Below are positions 36,643-42,500 of a stretch of 42,500 bases of DNA, piece after piece; positions within the stretch are counted from its first letter, which is position 1, and each line of letters opens with the position of its first letter. The DNA lies in the NCBI RefSeq assembly GCF_964340395.1, contig NC_135562.1, forward strand, positions 16,323,985 to 16,366,484. The letters run 5' to 3'. The DNA comes from Glandiceps talaboti (Eukaryota; Hemichordata; Enteropneusta; Spengelidae). The translations under genes and the position numbers were made by a program. The notes beneath the pieces were generated by a model. It saw only the letters and a list, made by a program, of their open reading frames with translations. It ran no database searches and was not told the origin of the DNA.

Positions 36643-39112
36643 AACATTAGTTGATTTCATATCATTAGGTCATTTCATGACATTAGTTCATTTCATAGTT
36701 GATTCCATAGCATTAATTCATCTCATACCTTTAGGTCGTTTAAAAGTTCAGTAGATAACATTAGTTCATTTCATAGCAATAGTTCATTTCATAACATTAG
36801 GTCATTTCATAGTTCATTTCATAATATAAGTTTATTTCAAAACATTACTTCATTTCATAACATTAGGCCATTACATTAGTTCATTTCATAACATTAGTTT
36901 ATTTCGTAACATTAGTTCATTTCGGAACATTAGTTCATTCCATAACATTAATTAATTCCATAACATTAGTTTATTCCATAACATTAATTAATTCCATAAC
37001 ATTAGTTCATTCCATAACATTAATTAATTCCATAACATTAGTTCATTCCATAACATTAATTAATTCCATAACATTAGTTTATTCCATAACATTAACTCAT
37101 TCCGTTGTGGTAGTTCATTTTTATACTGTAGTTTATTTCATACTGTAATTCACTTCATACTGTAATTCATTTCATACTGTAGTCCATTTCATACTGTAAT
37201 TCATTTCATACTGTAATTCATTTCAAACTGTAGATCATTTCATACTGTAATTCATTTCATACTGTAATTCATTTCATACTGTAACATTTCATACTGTAAT
37301 TCAGTTCATACTGTAATTTATTTCATTATGTAGTTCATTTTATACTGTAATTCATTTCGTACTGTAATTCATTTCATACTGTAATTCATTTCATACTGTA
37401 ATCAGTTCATACTGTAATTTATTTCATACTGTAGATAATTTCATACTGTAGTCCATTTCATACTGTAATTCATTTCATACTGTAATTCATTTCATACTGT
37501 AATTCATTTCATACTGTAACATGTCATACTGTTATTCAGTTCATACTGTAATTTATTTCATACTAGATCATTTCATACTGTAGTCCATTTCATACAGTAA
37601 TTAATTTCATACTGTAATTCATTTCGTACTGTAATTCATTTCATACTGTAATTCATTTCATACTGTAATTCATTTCATACTGTAATTCATTCCATACTGT
37701 AATTTATTTCATACTGTAATTCATTTCATACTGTAGTTCAATTCATACTGTAATTCATTTCATACTGTAATTCATTTCATACTGTAATTCATTTCATACT
37801 GTAATTCATTTCATACTGTAATTCATTTCGTACTGTAGTTCATTCTATACTGTAATTCATTCCATACTGTAATTTATTTCATACTGTAATTCATTTCATA
37901 CTGTAGATCATTTCATACTGTAATTTATTTCATACTGTAATCATTTCATACTGTAATTCATTTCATACTGTAATTCATTTCATTCTGTAATTCATTTCAT
38001 ACTGTAGTTCATTTCAAACTGTAGTCCATTGAAGTAAAGTAATTCATTCATCCTGTAATTCATTTCAAACTGTAATTCATTCATACTATAATTCATTTCA
38101 TACTGTAATTCATTACATACTGTAATTCATTTCATACTGTGTAATTAATTTCATGCTGTAATTAATTTCAAACTAATTTATTTCATACAGTAATTCATTT
38201 AATACTGTAATTTATTTCATACTGTAATTCATTTCATACTTTAGTTCATTTCATACTGTAATTCATTTCATACTGTAATTCATTTCATACTGTAATTCAT
38301 TTCATACTGTAGTTCATTTCATTCTGTAATTCATTTCATACTGTAATTCATTTCATACTGTAATTCATTTCATACTGTAGTCCATTTCATACTGTAGTTC
38401 ATTTCATACTGTAATTCATTTCATACTGTAGTTCATTTCATTCTGTAATTCATTTCATACTGTAATTCATTTCATACTGTAATTCATTTCATACTGTAGT
38501 TCATTTCATACTGTAGTTCATTTCATACTGTAATTCATTACATACTGTAATTCATTTCATACTGTAATTTATTTCATGCTGTGTAATTAATTTCATGCTG
38601 TAATTCATTTCAAACTGTAATTTATTTCATACTGTAATTCATTTCATACTGTAATTCATTTCATACTGTAATTCATTTCATACTGTGTAACTAATTTCAT
38701 GCTGTCATTCATTTCAAACTGTAATTTATTTCATACAGTAATTCATTTCATACTGTAATTCATTTCATACTGTAATTCATTTCATACAGTAATTCATTTC
38801 ATAATGTAATTCATTTCATACTGTGTAATTCATTTCATACTGTAATTCATTTCATACAGTAATTCATTTCATACTGTAATTCATTTCAAACTGTGTAATT
38901 AATTTCATGCTGTAATTCATTTCATACTGTAATTCATTTCATACTGTAGTTCATTTCATACTGTAATTCATTTCATACTGTAATTCATTTCATACTGTAA
39001 TTCATTTCATACTGTGTAATTAATTTCATGCTGTAATTCATTTCAAACTGTAATTTATTTCATACAGTAATTCATTTCATACTGTAATTCATTTCATACT
39101 GTAGTTCATTTC
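36643..39112. repeat. 2.5-kb minisatellite, 18-bp then 17-bp units
   Basis: From 36643 to about 37090 the unit is 18 bp, ACATTAGTTCATTTCATA and variants; at 36940-37080 it alternates in 36-bp dimers of CATTAATTAATTCCATAA and CATTAGTTCATTCCATAA. After a short transition (about 37091-37130) the unit becomes 17 bp, TACTGTAATTCATTTCA, for nearly 2 kb (about 115 units). Both units share TTCATTTCATA, so one derives from the other. Higher-order duplications are visible: a 119-bp (7 x 17) repeat marked by GTAGTTCATTTCATTCTG at 38309 and 38428, and marked segments starting GTGTAATTAATTTCATG at several sites from 38139 to 39014. No open frame or transposon end was seen. Confidence 0.95.
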
Positions 39113-39449
<337 letters not shown>

Positions 39450-39620
39450 TACACGTACTAACAGACGGACGGACCCCAATGTAATAGGCACCTTGGCGCT
39501 TTGTCCGTTTGGGGCAAAGAAGAAACTGTTACCATAGAGATTCGAAATAATGTATATCTAAAGGACTTTCAAGTTATAGAATAACGACATGTAAATGTCA
39601 CAGTGCTTATCGTGGAACTA

Positions 39621-39638
39621 TTATCACGTGATAAGATC
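39621..39638. promoter_or_regulatory. Second copy of TTATCACGTGATAAGA
   Basis: The same 16-mer as at 26504-26519, a CACGTG E-box flanked by inverted GATAA sites. The flanking sequence is unrelated to the first copy, so this is not a longer duplicated repeat. A weaker relative, TATCACGTGA, lies at 40139-40148. Confidence 0.3.
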
Positions 39639-40549
39639 AATGTTTGGATACTTTGGTAAATTAGGTATTAAGAGACTTAACCAACAACGTGTGGCGTCAG
39701 TTTGTCTTTGAGAAGTACCCGACATCGATACGTAATCCTAACCATTAAACAACTAAATCACTTCGAGATGTGTGTTTCGGGTTACACGCAAATCAAGACC
39801 TAAAATAAAACCTACACTTATATTTGAGGTACCGTGACTAATATCTCTCAAAAGCCGAGATCCAATCTAAAAACGTGTGGTATTAACTTTTTTCTTTATT
39901 GCCAATGACCTTTGCTTTAAGGACCTACTGTAATTTTACTATGGTTCCTGAGACAGTCAATAAAGGAGGATCATTCTTGTTTGTTATGACTTAGCCTTAG
40001 GCAGTCAACGCTTATGAATTTTAAGTTATAAATTAACCAATCAGATACATCAGTTGAAGATATCGAATATTCTAAGATGTAGTCCGTATTATATATCATC
40101 AATGAAATGAAGCCAATTCGGTAATAATGATGGATAGGTATCACGTGACTGATATGCAATAAAGAAGTATTAAAGTCTGTGGTTTGCTTAACTAACGGTA
40201 ATAAAATTTTACAGTGCGATGTTTCATGTTTAAAGTTTATCTTTCGTATTTTTTTAATTCATTGATTTATTCTGATACCGTTTCACCTTGTTATAAGAAA
40301 TTATTGGTTCAATTATCCCGATTTTTCCACAACAACCAAAAAAAATCAATAAGTTGTGTAAACAGAAATGTTTTGGTTTGCCAGGTTAAAAATAAGAGAA
40401 AGCATAATGTTAGTTTTGTACAACGCTTTCCGACATTTCTGCTCAAATCACTTTACGATTACTGCCCCCTGTTACTGATCCATGGCGTAAAAACAGCCCT
40501 TTATTACTTCGTCGTTTCCCTGGGAGTACAGAATCCACTGCATCCTCTA

Positions 40550-40731
40550 TAAGAGCACAGGATTAAAAACATTCACATTGCAACCTCTATCCTAACAGGT
40601 CACCAATTATACAGCTGGGTTGGTGCACAAGCAGGGTGCAAACCTTGCCAATTTAAATTAATTTAGCTCCGACCTCCAGATTCACCAGTCGAAAACTCTT
40701 AACTATTCGGCCATGTGTGTGATGACGTCAC
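40550..40731 (-). mobile_element. tRNA-derived SINE-like element, degenerate
   Basis: On the minus strand from about 40731 an A-box-like TGGCCGAATAGTTAAGAG is followed by a decayed B-box region (GAGGTCGGAGC). Then comes a body with GGCAAGGTTTGCACCCTGC, AACCCAGCTGTATAATTGG and GGATAGAGGTTGCAATGTG, ending near 40550. The head resembles that of the element at 6100-6305 but the bodies differ, so two SINE families or body types are present. Ends are approximate; no target duplication was found. Confidence 0.5.
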
Positions 40732-40927
40732 ATATACACGAATTTTAATACATGAAAAAGGATTTCGGTATATCATAATAAGGTCAAATCATTACATCAT
40801 TATTTAGAACAAATTTTACACTTTTTATCTTAATAATATATTATTACAATGTTATCATCATACTTTAAGTATAAAATGTCAAAAACGAATTATCTTTGTT
40901 TGGTTCATGTTTAAATTTGTCAGGTAA

Positions 40928-41186
<259 letters not shown>

Positions 41187-41188
<2 letters not shown>

Positions 41189-41265
41189 AATGCATAAGGA
41201 ACTTATGAGACAGTCCGAATAAATATATGTAATCTGACGTTTCGAATAAAAATTCTTTTTCAAAG
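41187..41265 (-). mobile_element. Retroelement-like fragment, copy 2 (hammerhead-like relic)
   Basis: 79 bp collinear with 28725-28804: GAAATGCATA, GGAACT, AGTCCG, then GACGTTTCGAATAAA and ATTCTTTTTCAAAG. On the minus strand it reads CTTTGAA, a GAAT/ATTC stem and CGAAACGTC (complement of GACGTTTC at 41236-41243). It is bordered directly by the GA array on the left and by CA then TA arrays on the right. Its outer limits match copy 1 closely, arguing for a defined element end rather than random breakage. Confidence 0.5.

Positions 41266-42500
<1,235 letters not shown>

Noticed and set aside
36643-39112. CRISPR-like array
   Set aside because: Repeats are contiguous 17-18-bp units without unique spacers; this is a eukaryotic minisatellite.

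Overview
The window looks like AT-rich, gene-poor nuclear DNA from an animal, most likely an aquatic invertebrate. The reasons are very long di-, tri- and tetranucleotide arrays (GTAT, GATA, GACA, GACG, GTT, GA, CA, TA), two degenerate tRNA-headed SINE-like insertions, and short fragments with hammerhead-ribozyme-like cores of the kind carried by Penelope-like retroelements. I cannot name the species. There is no bacterial-style gene organisation, no rRNA gene, no intact tRNA gene, no CRISPR array and no recognisable transposase or reverse transcriptase. I recognise no protein-coding gene. The longest open frames all run through microsatellites and are artefacts. A few short stretches with exon-like boundaries are listed at low confidence.

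Layout. 0-7.4 kb: unique AT-rich DNA with a diverged minus-strand 43-bp repeat array at the left edge, a small ATAC array, a possible plus-strand spliced transcript (about 4.0-5.6 kb) and a SINE-like copy (about 6.1-6.3 kb). 7.4-15.1 kb: a GTAT/GCAT array, a 154-bp tandem duplication (8.4-8.7 kb) and a nested hairpin (10.9-11.0 kb). 15.1-16.2 kb: diverged ~175-bp repeats invaded by TA and GTT microsatellites and by a perfect 149-bp palindrome whose two arms each carry a hammerhead-like core. 16.2-28.3 kb: mostly unique sequence, with a CATA array (20.1-20.5 kb), a plus-strand relative of the 43-bp array (22.7-22.9 kb) and diverged repeats at 26.7-27.2 kb.

28.3-33.8 kb: a 47-bp purine-rich minisatellite, then a retroelement-like fragment between two GTAT arrays (the second about 1.05 kb), a duplicated GACA compound repeat, and a 678-bp element with 23-bp terminal inverted repeats inside GATA arrays. 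36.6-39.1 kb: a 2.5-kb minisatellite that changes from an 18-bp to a 17-bp unit. 39.3-41.4 kb: CA, GA, CA and TA arrays, a second SINE-like copy, and a second copy of the 80-bp retroelement-like fragment. The remainder to 42.5 kb shows nothing I can annotate.

The main theme is the link between insertions and microsatellites. The palindrome, both copies of the 80-bp fragment and the inverted-repeat element are each directly bordered by simple repeats on both sides. This suggests elements that insert into, or generate, simple repeats. All coordinates and repeat counts were read by eye; no alignment, folding or database search was run.
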